Part shown: in pieces, positions 30,911 to 46,000 of the stretch
Position numbering within the stretch: the stretch's first letter is position 1
Layout of the letters: every line of letters begins with the position of its first letter
Source of the DNA: Mesodorylaimus sp. YZB2_4
Lineage: Eukaryota; Nematoda; Enoplea; Dorylaimida; Dorylaimidae
NCBI GenBank assembly: GCA_030248295.1
Contig: JASANH010000448.1
Span: 1 to 64,000, forward strand
Length of the DNA: 64,000 bases
Direction of reading: 5' to 3'
Made by a program: the position numbers and the translations under genes
Notes under the pieces: model-generated
What the model was told of the DNA's origin: nothing
The model's input: only the letters and a program-made list of their open reading frames with translations
Database searches by the model: none

Positions 30911-33169
30911 GTCATCTTGACTAAGAAATTATTTTTTTCATGATGAAAAATGCTCTTTTTTTGTCGCACCTCAGCTGCTTTCCATCAAAATGACTACTTC
31001 ATTTTCAAATTTCCCGCCATTGATGCGCAGGCGCAGTGTGACCAGTGTCATAAGCAGTCGCCGAATGACAGATGGTGTGCGCGCGCGAGGCCACACCATT
31101 TCACGTGACGAGTCGGCTGTCTGCGCGCTTTATCGATCGTGCGCGCATTGGATTGGATTTGGTGGCTAGCCGTTCTTCATCATTGGCACTCTCGTAATTC
31201 CCGCTCCATTTTCTTTTTAACGCGACACGCGTGTCCGTCATCATTGTGGGATTGAGTAAGAACTTATTTGCATATTACGCACGGACAGTCACTTCCGGCC
31301 CGTTCGTAGGCTGAAGAAGAAACAATAATTATTTGCTTGCGTGCTCGATATTCGGTCATCGTTTCGTCATAATCTTTGACAGAAACGTTTCAAATAATTC
31401 GCATCTCCTGAAAGGCCAAGGTGACGAATGATTTCGATAATTTTCCAACATTTTGCTTTTCCGTGAATAAAATATTCCAACAATTTTTCTCGCTTCATTT
31501 GATTTTGGAAACAGTTATTCATCTTTTTGACGCTTATGAGCAAAATTCGGAAATTACGTTTGCGGATTTTTTGAATTTTACTATCGGATTTATTGACGAG
31601 GTAAGGAAGTTTGGGAGGAAATTTGTGCAAATTGTGGACTAAAATTAGTGAAAACATGCATTTTTAATATCAAACGCAATTTGAGAGGATTTTGGTAGGG
31701 AATTGTAATATTTTAGTAAAAGCACGATATATTAGTTGGGCGAGTTTGTATGTGCATTTTATGGGGATTGGTTGTCGGTATTCTCGTAGGAATTGTCCTG
31801 GCGGCATATATTTGTAGAATGGAGGCTATGAGATTGACTCAGCTGTTGCGCTTCTGCTTTCTCTCTGGTTCGCTGCCGCGCTCGTCTCGTCGGCGGTGTC
31901 TTAGCCGACGACGTATTAGCTGCAATACTATTCAAGGAAGAGGGAAAGGTTGGAATATGATTTTTGTACCCAATATCCTACTCGACCTGCCTTTTTGCGC
32001 GAGATTTCGTTTGAATCGGGCTTTTTATCGAGGTTATTTGGCTAACTGCGCAAATTCTCTGCATTAGTTGCTGGAATGGCCAAAAAAGGGTAGATTATGT
32101 GATGACTGTGGACCTGTCATCTGGGGATTATCCCAGTTAGCACAATGTTTACACGAGTGAACTAGTGGGCCCTTTTGTATTGGGCTTTTCCAAGTTGACA
32201 CAACAGGCGTCTGCTTGATGCCATGAGCGTGATTCGATTGGAATGCAGCAGGAAGTTGAATCCCTTTTCTGCTAGTCGGACGGGCTGCACCAGATCAGCT
32301 GATGGTGTGATAAGGTACGGGCCGGAGGGGAAAAAGAATGCGGGAGAAGAAAGTGCCAAAGTTGATAGTTGAAGAAAAATGAGCAGAGGAAAAGGAATAT
32401 GCGACATGGCGGAATGAGTCATAGGCCAAGTGGGGATTGAAAATTGTGATTGTCATTTCCTTTTTGATCTTCAACTGGGCGCGTGATTGGATTTGTAGGA
32501 TGCGTGCTGGGCGCAAAGTTAAGGTGAATTGAAAACTAGAATGGCGATTCAAGTTTGCATCCTGTACTCGCATTGTTAGAATGAATGGCTCGGCGTCGAG
32601 TCATATTTCATGCTCATTCTTGTAGTCGATTTTTTGTTTGATTTTCATTTTATAATGATTGAATTGAGTGATTGGAGGGCGTGCGATCGGTTTAATATTG
32701 TTGCCTTTTCGACGCCCAGTCAGTCCAGCCCGCGCGGCCAGACGAGTCGGGCGGCTGGTGGTGGTTCGGTGTTTGGAATTGCGGGCCGACGTCGAGGCCG
32801 TTATCGAACGAGGCGGGTGTGCGAGTGAGTGGCAGGGGGGGCGTGACGCGTTAGAATCGATCGATAGCGAGCGGAGCGCGTGAATGAGGCGACTCGCGTC
32901 AGCTGATGCGCTTTGGGGGGGGGGGGGGGGCGGGGTGATAAGAGCGATTACACGGAATGGATGGGCCACTTTTTGCATCCTGGTCTAACCCAGTTTCGTT
33001 CAAGATTAGCTGACATGTTTTCTTTATTCAAAATTTTTGCGGGCCGAAGCCCGTTTTGCCCAAAAGCAAGGCTGTGAGGGGACCAGCACGCAGCAGCGTG
33101 TCCACTGTGAGCACGTCCACACTAGGGCATCCTGTCGGTGTTGGACAGCTGAGACTGTCTCTTAGCGTG

Positions 33170-33266
33170 CATGGTTTGCAAACCAACCTCCATCACTGGG
33201 GATCGAACCCCTAGCCATTCGCCCCGAAGAGACGCATGCTGAACCACTGCACCACCGCGGCCGCAG
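33170..33266 (-). repeat. tRNA-derived SINE relic, family 2
   Basis: Minus strand: GCGGTGGTGCAGTGGTTCAG, then GGGGTTCGATCCCCAGTGAT and GGAGGTTGGTTTGCAAACCA. It has the same internal boxes and tail as 14374-14462. Confidence 0.7.
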
Positions 33267-33614
33267 ATTGGGTATCATGTGGGTGGGGTCTCTGACAGGA
33301 TGATTCACGCTGAGAATGCATTTGTATCCTGTCTTGTGGGCATTTTGGTTTGGTTGGAGAGGGATTCACCAACCAAAGATTGGCCGCCCCAACTGGAGGT
33401 CTGTTATTTTTAGTTTCTTTTTTAAAACACGCATCTTTGTTTCTTTAGTCTTGTCTCCATGATTTTCATGTTTTGGCAAAGACTTTGTACAAGTGTCTTT
33501 AGTAAATTTGGCCTGATTTTTTAAAATGGATTTTGGAAGGTGTGAAGTCAACAAAAAAATGCCAAGTATTGTAGATTCGCAAATTTTCATGCACGCTGAT
33601 GGAAGGAAGTAAAA

Positions 33615-34110
33615 ATGGGGATGGATATAGATGGGGGATTGATTAGGATGAAGATAGATATAGATGGGTTGGGATTGAGATGGGTATGTGTGGTGGGGGA
33701 TAGATCGAGATGGAGAAAGAGATAGATTGAGATGGGGGTTTGATTAAGATGGTCGGGATTGAGATAGGTATATGTGAGGTGGGGGATAGATTGGGATGGA
33801 TGTAGATAAAGGATTGATTAGGATGGGTTGAGATGAGTGGATGTGTGGTGGGGATAGATCAGAATGGAGATGAACAGATTGGAATGGGGGATGGATTGAG
33901 ATGGGGATGAATGTAGATGGTTTATTGATTAAGATGGGTTGTGATGGGGATATATTGAGATGGGTGGATATGTGGTGGGGCATAGATTGGGATGGAAATA
34001 GAGATGGATTAAGATAGGGGATGGATGTAGATGCGGAACGATTAAGATGGGTCGGGGTGTGGACGGATTTAGATGTGTGGTGGAGGGATAGAACGGGATG
34101 GGGTGGGATC
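33615..34110. repeat. GATGGG/ATAGAT-rich degenerate tandem repeat
   Basis: About 500 bp of GGGGATGGATATAGATGGG- and GATTAGGATGGGTTGAGATG-like words with no fixed period, strongly purine-rich on the plus strand. Confidence 0.85.
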
Positions 34111-35880
34111 TGTAAAAGATAGAAGACTGGTTTAGACGATCATCCGCGTAGATGAAGTGGAATTGAAAGAGTGCTACTTTTTTATCGTCTGCGCTCTTTG
34201 AAGCGTGGAAAACTTGTCTCAAGCGTTCGTGCGTGACTGCGGGTTTCTTTTCGAAGACAGCACTTTTTGATTTTGTTGTGTTCAAACAAAAAAAGTCGAG
34301 TGTACATATTTTTGTTTTTGTTTTAGCGAATCGTCACGCAAGCAAGCAAGCAAGCGAGGCTGCGGGAAGCAGCCGAATTAGGCAAAGCTGCTGCCAGGTT
34401 TAAAATCGGTGGTATTTTTTGAATTTAATTTTGTAATTGAAAAACGCGATTTGGAGAAAAGGATTTGTGGTTAATTAATTTACAAATAACGGGGAAGAAA
34501 GAAATTATTGAATCAAACGTGGAGCCTACACGATCCGTAGCCGCTGTTGCTGATCTCATATCTGTTTCAAGTGAGTTCATTTTAGTTAGATAGCTTATTT
34601 TATAAAGGTTGAAGGGAAAAAAGGTTTTTCTTGGCTTTTCTTTACAAAGAATTCGTCGAAAGAGGAAGATTTTTAGGTTTTAAAAAAGAATCTTTTAGTG
34701 TTTGGTGAAAAAGAGAACAGGCGCGGGGGAAATGTGAAAATGAGGAACGGCTGTCTTTCTTTTATGAGGTTTGGTGTGGCAGAAGGCATTGCGCGTGTGG
34801 TGGTCGCATTTTGGAGTGGTTTTAGTGTGCGCAAAGAGTAAAGACGCAACAAAATGGTTTGAGTAGGCGCGATGTTGCAGAGTTTTCGGTCTCTTTTTGA
34901 TGGTTTTCGTATCGACGAGAAGGAAAAGAGCGAGGTCGTCGAGACGAGTAGTCGAGTTTGGCCTAGGCTGGTTTAGTTTTAAGGCTTAGGCGGCCTATGT
35001 AGTCGTTTTGTAAAAGGTTGAATTTCGTCCTGCTCATCCTGCGAGGACACGATTATGCTCTCTTGTCGAGTCGATGGGGGAATTAGTTGAGTTTGGGGTT
35101 TCATAAACGTGGTTTATGAGTTTTTGCTTTTGAACTTTGTGTTTCGGTTGGGTGATGAAACGTGCAGGAAAAAAGTTGACAGTTTTGTATAACGAATAAT
35201 TATGATGTAATAGTTTCAAGGATTTGCCAGAATTGAGTTTTTAGTCAAAAAAGGAAATTTGCAAAAAATGTTGATTTTTGATTTTGATTATAAGGAAATC
35301 GCAAAAAGTGGTTTTAGAGATCTTGTATTGAGAAAACTATTTTTACGAATTGACTATTACTTTGCAATGGAATTTGGAGAATTATAATTTGAGCCTTTGA
35401 AAAGTTAATTAATCGAAAAATGGAATTTGGAATTATTTTCTGAGAAGTCGCGTTTTTTGGGAAGAATTGCGAATTTGTGGGCCAGCATCGACCGATCTGA
35501 GGGGTCCGACTGTTTCTGCTGGGAAATGATGAAGCATGGCACATTATGAGAAAATCCTGGGTTTTCTCTCAAATCAGCATTAAATCGTTGCTGTATGCGC
35601 TGGTTAGCCTCTGCTGTGTCCTTTCTGTGCCCTCCTGGACTGACAGAGCAGGGTTGGAGAGGACATCGTCCCTATCAATCTTTTTTTGGGTCAATTGGAT
35701 CGCGATCAAGCTGATCCAGACTCAGGGTTCAAATGGTCGATGCTGGCTTGCGGCTGGTTTGAGTGCTTTTTTGGGAGAACTTTATAATAAGAAACTTTAA
35801 AATGAAAATTGGTGGCAGAGTTTGTGGTGTAGGTTTAGTTGAAAAGAGAGTGGTTGAAAATGGTGTCCTTTTGGCTGCAG

Positions 35881-40139
<4,259 letters not shown>

Positions 40140-43052
40140 AATTGAGTGGAGGAGGAGTGAATGAGTTTCTAACCAAAATGCCACCGTCGAAGGGGGAGTA
40201 AGGGGCTTTATGTTCGTTGAAGACAATGGAAGAGCTTTCTGCGCTGTTTTGTTGTGTTTTGTTTCATGTCCAAAAAGTGAAATCCAAGGCTCCTGATTTT
40301 TGTGTGCTGCTAAGTTCGGGCTGGTGTAAAGTGGTTTAGTGAGTGCCACTGGGGGAGTGTAAAGTGGGAGAATGTTGGGTTGTTTTTTTAGGATAGGAAT
40401 TAGTGGAATGTACTTTTTGGCCCCTGTGATGAGTTTGGTATATGCTCAAAATAAGGCGCAGCGTACGTGTCCATTACCCAAATTAGGAGGCCCACCCACC
40501 CGACCTTGTTTATGTTTGATGTATAGAAAATATGTAATTTTTTTAGTTTTATTGATGAATTTGGGATGAAAATTGTGTTTCTATGCGTTTTCTGTGCAAC
40601 AAAGTTCGAGGACGACCATTGGGTTGGCGTCGTCGAAATGGTTCGAGGTAGAAAAAAGGTGAAAATTAGGCTCGAATAAGGGGTTTTTTGGATGGGCGAA
40701 AAAATAGGCTCATTTTCTTTGTCGAGCTATGACTGGCCAGGCGGTCAGAAAACGACCGAAATAGGGTTGATGCGAGACAAGTTAGGAAGAGATTTTGTGT
40801 GCGAATGCTTGTATTTATTGGAAAGAGGAGAAGAAAAGTGGAAAATATTTGCTCAATATTTGGTTTATTTTGCAATGTTTTTTTAAGAAATACTGTAGGG
40901 CATTTTTGGAGAAAAATTGGTTTTCTAAGCTTTGGAGACTGGTTTTAAGGAAATTTCAAATGGTAAAAACTTGGTAGAAATTGAGTTTCTTCGAAAAAAC
41001 ATTCTGGAAAATTGCTGGTTGAAGAAAATTTTGGAAAATTTTGATGGAGCATGGATTAAAAATAATTCAAAGGATATTAAAATTTTTGATTTTTGTAACT
41101 ACTTTTTTCAAGCGTGGAACTATAAGTTCTTGCAGTTTTTGTATGGCAATGATAAGGAAAAGAAGGGAAATGCATTTGTTGCATAGGAAAGAAGAGTTTA
41201 GTTGTTTGAAGGGGGTGGGGGGAGGGTTTGTGTTAATGGAATATTCGACTCGATATACGCACCACCCTGACCATGTCTTTCTTCATATGAGCGTGCATGA
41301 AGGTTCGTTTTTTGAGTTTGTTTCTTGCTGGAAATCGTGTACTGTCACACAGTGAGCAATGTAAGTGTACAGGGGTGATTCAAGGTTAGACTGTACTTAT
41401 ATGCTATATGCTCTGATTGTAAATATGAACTTGCAAAATGAAGAAACTGAAAATTGTTGAATGGAAAGAGTCAGATTTGCAAGACACAGGCAGTGTAAAC
41501 TGACGGCAGGGCCTGATTCTAGTCAGTCGCTTTGGGGTCGTACGACAAGGCGCGCATATGCCAAAGTCGCGGAGCTGCCGCTTTCGGACAAAATTTTTAG
41601 TGATAACCCAAGTTTAAATGTCAGCGACAAGATTGTGGAAAAATGTGCTTTATCAAGCAGATATAGCTCGGAGGTTTGATTTTTCCTTTTCAGGTTTTAT
41701 TGAAGATTTTATGAATTTTTGCAATCCAAATGGAAAAAATTTGCAAAAAAACAATAAAAGCAGTAAAATCTGAACAAAGACATGCAGTCGATAGATCGCG
41801 TTTTTCTCTACAGAATTGTCGCTGACATCAAATTTGGTTGTCGCTGAAAATTTCGAGAAAAATTGGCCAAAAGCGGCGAAGGTGCGAAAACTCGCTTCGG
41901 CAGGCGCGTTAATAGTTCTCCTGATTTTTTTTTAGAAAGTGTCCAGAATTTTGCTATTCTGTTCTAAAAGTTTTTTAAGTGGTTCGCACTGCGCGCACGC
42001 TTTGAAGTGAGAAACTTTTCATCCATGTAAAACTGTCATAAGCGGCTTGCAGCGGGAAATTCAAAATTTGCGTTGTGTGTGATCGGTGAAATGGCCAATG
42101 TGGATGGCGTAATTTTATGCTGCTTATCGTGCTATGCAACGTTTGTGTCCCTTATTGGGAGGGGGGCTGATTCGGGGAAAGAGCTCGGGGACAGCTTCTG
42201 CTGGCTGATGGTGAGAGATGAATTGTGCCCTCCAGGTCTCCCATTTCGACTGACTGAACAGCTCTCCTCCTGCAGTCCTACCGCCCTGCGCCTCAGCTGT
42301 CCTCTGGCTCGGCTCCTCAATGTTTCTTATGTGATTTCTACCCTGTGCATGGGTTCGTGCCAAGTGTCTTGCCTGGAACACGCTCGAATGTGCAGTGCAG
42401 TCTTCACCTGTACTCGCAAAAGAGCGCAATGCAGTATCGTAGGATGTGGAACAAATGCAATGTGGAAAATTCTCTAGGTCGTTAATGCAAAGTCGTTTTT
42501 TAAATTTCCGCCGTTTCGCTGTGTAATATTTGTGATGCTTAGGTGTGCAACTGCTTATGACAAAACAACAGCCCGTGTGCGAGCGCTTGAGCGGAACTAC
42601 CGTAGGCGATGCGAAAAGCGTAAACGGAAAAGGCTGTTTTGTGTTTTATTTAGTGAATAAAACTGGTAAGTCGATCTCCGTTTTGCTCTTTCACAATTTT
42701 TTATTCTGCTGATAAGCAAGTTGAATAGTAAGTTCACTTGAAATAGTTTGGGAATATTGTGTCGCAAATTAGTTTCTTAGGGATTTTTCCGAATCTTAGT
42801 TCGCATTAGGCTTAGTTCTTCTCAAAAGAAAGAATAGCAAAACCTTTTGATCAGAATTTAGCCGTCATTCTTTTTTCCGTCAAGCGAAAAGCTATTTGTG
42901 TAGCCTACCTAGTGCAATGCAAAGTTTTCGAAGGTTACAAAAATGGTGTGTGTCGCTGGAGGAAAAAAGAAATGTGAACATTCTTCAATTATTATGGTGT
43001 AAGGTTTTTATGGTACGTGCATTCTGTTTCTTAGCCATCGTTCAGTTTCGTA
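40140..43052. other. Intergenic region between DYRK1A and SMAD4
   Basis: Contains the DYRK1A 3'UTR, one inverted-repeat element (about 41510-41920) and the SMAD4 promoter/5'UTR. The SMAD4 start is preceded by an acceptor-like GCCATCGTTCAG, so a 5'UTR exon probably lies in 42480-43000. A 134-codon frame at 42073-42477 is cysteine-rich but resembles nothing I know. Confidence 0.5.
41510..41920. mobile_element. Inverted-repeat (MITE-like) element
   Basis: Left arm AATGTCAGCGACAAGATTG with TGCTTTATCAAGCAGATATA, right arm ATTGTCGCTGACATCAAATT, ending in GCGAAAACTCGCTTCGG. The outer part begins GGGCCTGATTCTAGTCAGTC. Same family as the copies at 930, 30510 and 55630. Confidence 0.8.
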
Positions 43053-46000
43053 ATGCTACATCAACAGAACGGTGGTTTGGAGGATGCGTTCCACGCCAAC
43101 GAAGCCGGCGTGATCAGCCATCGCCACTCGCAGTCGACCAGTGGTCAGCCGAGCGTGCACCATCACTACCAGACCAGTCACGGCCAGTTCGTGGGCCAAG
43201 CTCATCACCCTCACGGGCATCGATTGTCGTCGACGGGCGGCACGGCGGACACGGGCGTATCGATCGGACACCACCACCCGCCGCACCCCGGCCAGCCGCA
43301 AATGCATCACCACCACAATCAACATTATCCCCAATTATCCATCGCAATCTCATCCGGTCATCATCAGCCCATGCCCCAGTTCGCCGACCAGCAGCAGCAG
43401 CAGTCGACCGCGTGGGTGCCACAGTCGGGGCCAGTCTACGGCCAGCAGCACCACGGCCAGCATCAGGCGGCGGCGGTGGCGGCGTTGGCTCACACCCTGA
43501 CCAGTCCCAGCCTGACCAGTCCCACCAGTCCAGCCCTGACCAGTCCCGGCGTGTCGTCCTCGGGTGCGGCATTCGCGCCGAGTGCGGCCAGTCTGCAGCA
43601 TTTGTTGCATCAGCGTCACCAACAACAGCATGTTCATCCGCAGTCCGTGGCCCAACATACGCCCACCTCGTCCGACGCCTGCGCCAGCATCGTGCACAGT
43701 CTGATGTGCCATAGACAGGTACCTGGTCAACCTTGCGCAAACAGCAATCGTGTAAAATCGTGTCATTTTTAGGGCGGCGACGAAGATTTTAGTCGACGTG
43801 CCATCGAGAGTTTGATTAAGAAATTGAAGGATAAACGGGACGAATTGGACGCCTTGATCCAAGCCATAACCACGGCTGGCGTCCATGTCACTCGATGCGT
43901 GACCATCCAGCGAACCTTGGACGGCAGATTGCAGGTGAGTGCTGCGGGGAGATGATGCCAGCCAGGTCTGGGGGGATTCTACGATCCTGCTCCTGTGGTT
44001 CGAACAGGATCCTTCGCACGTTCAGGGGTGAGAGAGCAGTGGAGCCACTGTGTTCTCGAACCCGTCGAGCTGATGTTTCGGGCCTGTTTGACTACCTAAC
44101 CGCCCTCTGCCTCTCGACCCTGGTGGGTGGTGCAGTGGATGCAAGTGTGAACGTTTTATCGTCTGTCAGGTCTACAGTCGCTCAGGTCAGAAACTTTTTT
44201 GAGTCCTGCGGATGAAAAAAGTGCAAACCACTCACCGGGGCCGAGAGGCAACAGGCCTGAAACTTCACCTCGACGGGACCTCGAGAAGATGGTGATCCTG
44301 TCGGACTTAGTCGAAAAGTGTCTTTCTCAAGATTCAATTTTAAAAGAATCAAATCAAAAAATACTCAAGATTTTCTAAAACCAAGTCTTTTTATGGCCCA
44401 AAATTCTAGGTGATAAAAACTTGTCCTTTTTAGGTTGCTGGTCGTAAAGGATTTCCGCACGTTGTCTACGCTCGAATATGGCGTTGGCCGGACTTGCATA
44501 AAAACGAATTGAAACATATCAAAATTTGCGAGTATGCATTTGATTTGAAGAAGGACTTATTATGCGTCAATCCATACCACTATGAGCGAGTTGTGTCGCC
44601 CGGAATCGGGAATATCGGTGAGTTTGGCAGCGTCCTTAAAAAACCAATGAGTCAAGTTTTTTTTCATAGATTTTGAGAAACTGAAATTGGACGGGGGTAA
44701 GTAAAGAGTTTTGGAAAATGATGATTTTAGAAATGAAATATTGGCTTTTCTCAGAAGTGGCCGATTCGACTTGTGTGAAAAGTGAATATGGCGAGTCGGC
44801 CGAGAATGGTTTGTCGCCGACTGTCAACGTGACGGCCAGTTCGTCGGGCCCATCGCAGCAACTGAGTCCTCGGGGCGAGGGGGCTTGGAATGTGGCCCGA
44901 ATGCAGAGTCAGTCGACCGCCTCCTCCACTGCTGCTACTTCGTCGGCCTTGTACGACACCCCGTCGGGTGAGAGGTTCGGGGGTTGCCTGGTGGGCGGGT
45001 AGTAGTGGGTACAGGCTCCGGGACTCGTCTCAGGGGGTCAAGGAAACCTGAGTTGTTGGGTCGGGCTGGCTGGGGCCAGCTGATAAGATCCAATGGGATA
45101 AGTTAGAAGGGTAGGCTCTGCGATTTTCTATCGTAAAAACCAAGCCTTGAGCGGGATTTGAACCCCAGCGTCCGGGTTTACTTTTCTAGTGCAGCAGACT
45201 GAATGTCGGTATGTTCGAGAAGGTACCGCGGGGTAGATGGTCTCAAAACCATTCCAGGCGGGCCTCCTAGTCGTAGTAGCCAGAGACATCAACCTGACGG
45301 GTTAAACAAGATGGTGTATGAAGGCGGCCAACGAAGGCAAGATCGTGTATAAGTCTAGTGGGGCTAGTAACCCCCAAGGCGCAGGTTCGAATCCCACCTA
45401 AGTCTTAGTTTGTCGGTCTCCGGTGGTGCTGGTCCACAGTTAGCACGCTTGACCAGAAGCTGGTTCGAATCCCGCTCAAGGCTTAAGTTTTGTAAGTTTT
45501 TTGAAAAGTTCCCTGCCCATTGTTGTCATGTATTACGAAGTGACAAACTAAGCTTCGAGCGGGAATCGAACCCGCGCCTCTGAGGGTTACTAGTCAACGA
45601 GCCACAGCACCCACTCCTGGACAAGTCAAGGACGCAGGGTTTGAATCCCACTCTGGGCCTAGGTTTTTATATCTATCGATTAAAAATCGCAAAGCCCCGC
45701 CTTCTAAGTTCACCCCATTTGTTCCTAGCAATTGGCCACTTCCAGTAAGGAACACATATTTGACAATCACTTTCCACCTTGGCGGGAGTCGAACCCTCCC
45801 CTCTGCGCCTGGGCATACAGTCGACTTTGGTTCAAGTTGGGGTGTGCTCAAGAACGTTTTGAGCGGGAAAGTAGAAGTGGACCCAGTATTATCGATTATG
45901 CAAAGTTGCAATATTTAGTAAATTCGCAATTGGATAATCAATGGACGCAGGATTTGTCGCCGCCTTTATCGTCTCAGGGTGCTTATCAGAGGCAAGGTAA

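Larger units (their letters stand above)
29651..35880. other. Divergent region between PP2A-A and DYRK1A
   Basis: The two genes are transcribed away from each other. A CG-rich segment near 31020-31260 (GTGTGCGCGCGCGAGG, TTTCACGTGACGAG) looks like a CpG-type promoter. Two tandem inverted-repeat elements occupy 30140-30910. A GATGG-rich repeat lies at 33615-34110 and a SINE at 33170-33266. DYRK1A must have at least one exon with a start codon or UTR here; I could not identify it reliably. Open stretches at 31421-31603 and 34328-34400 are possible exons but unsupported. Confidence 0.5.

Noticed and set aside
31421-31603. Open stretch ending IGFIDE before a GTAAGG donor
   Set aside because: It looks exon-like, but I could not match the protein or join it in phase to a partner exon; it may be DYRK1A 5'UTR.
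34328-34400. Open stretch RIVTQASKQARLREAAEL after a TTTTAG acceptor
   Set aside because: The following donor (AGGTTTAA) is poor and no partner exon was found; low-complexity AAGC repeats explain the open frame.
42073-42477. 134-codon cysteine-rich frame between DYRK1A and SMAD4
   Set aside because: No signal peptide, no recognisable cysteine framework and no splice context; probably chance.
43114-43740. 208-codon minus-strand frame over SMAD4 exon 1
   Set aside because: Antisense shadow of a GC-rich coding exon; the plus frame splices into MH1.
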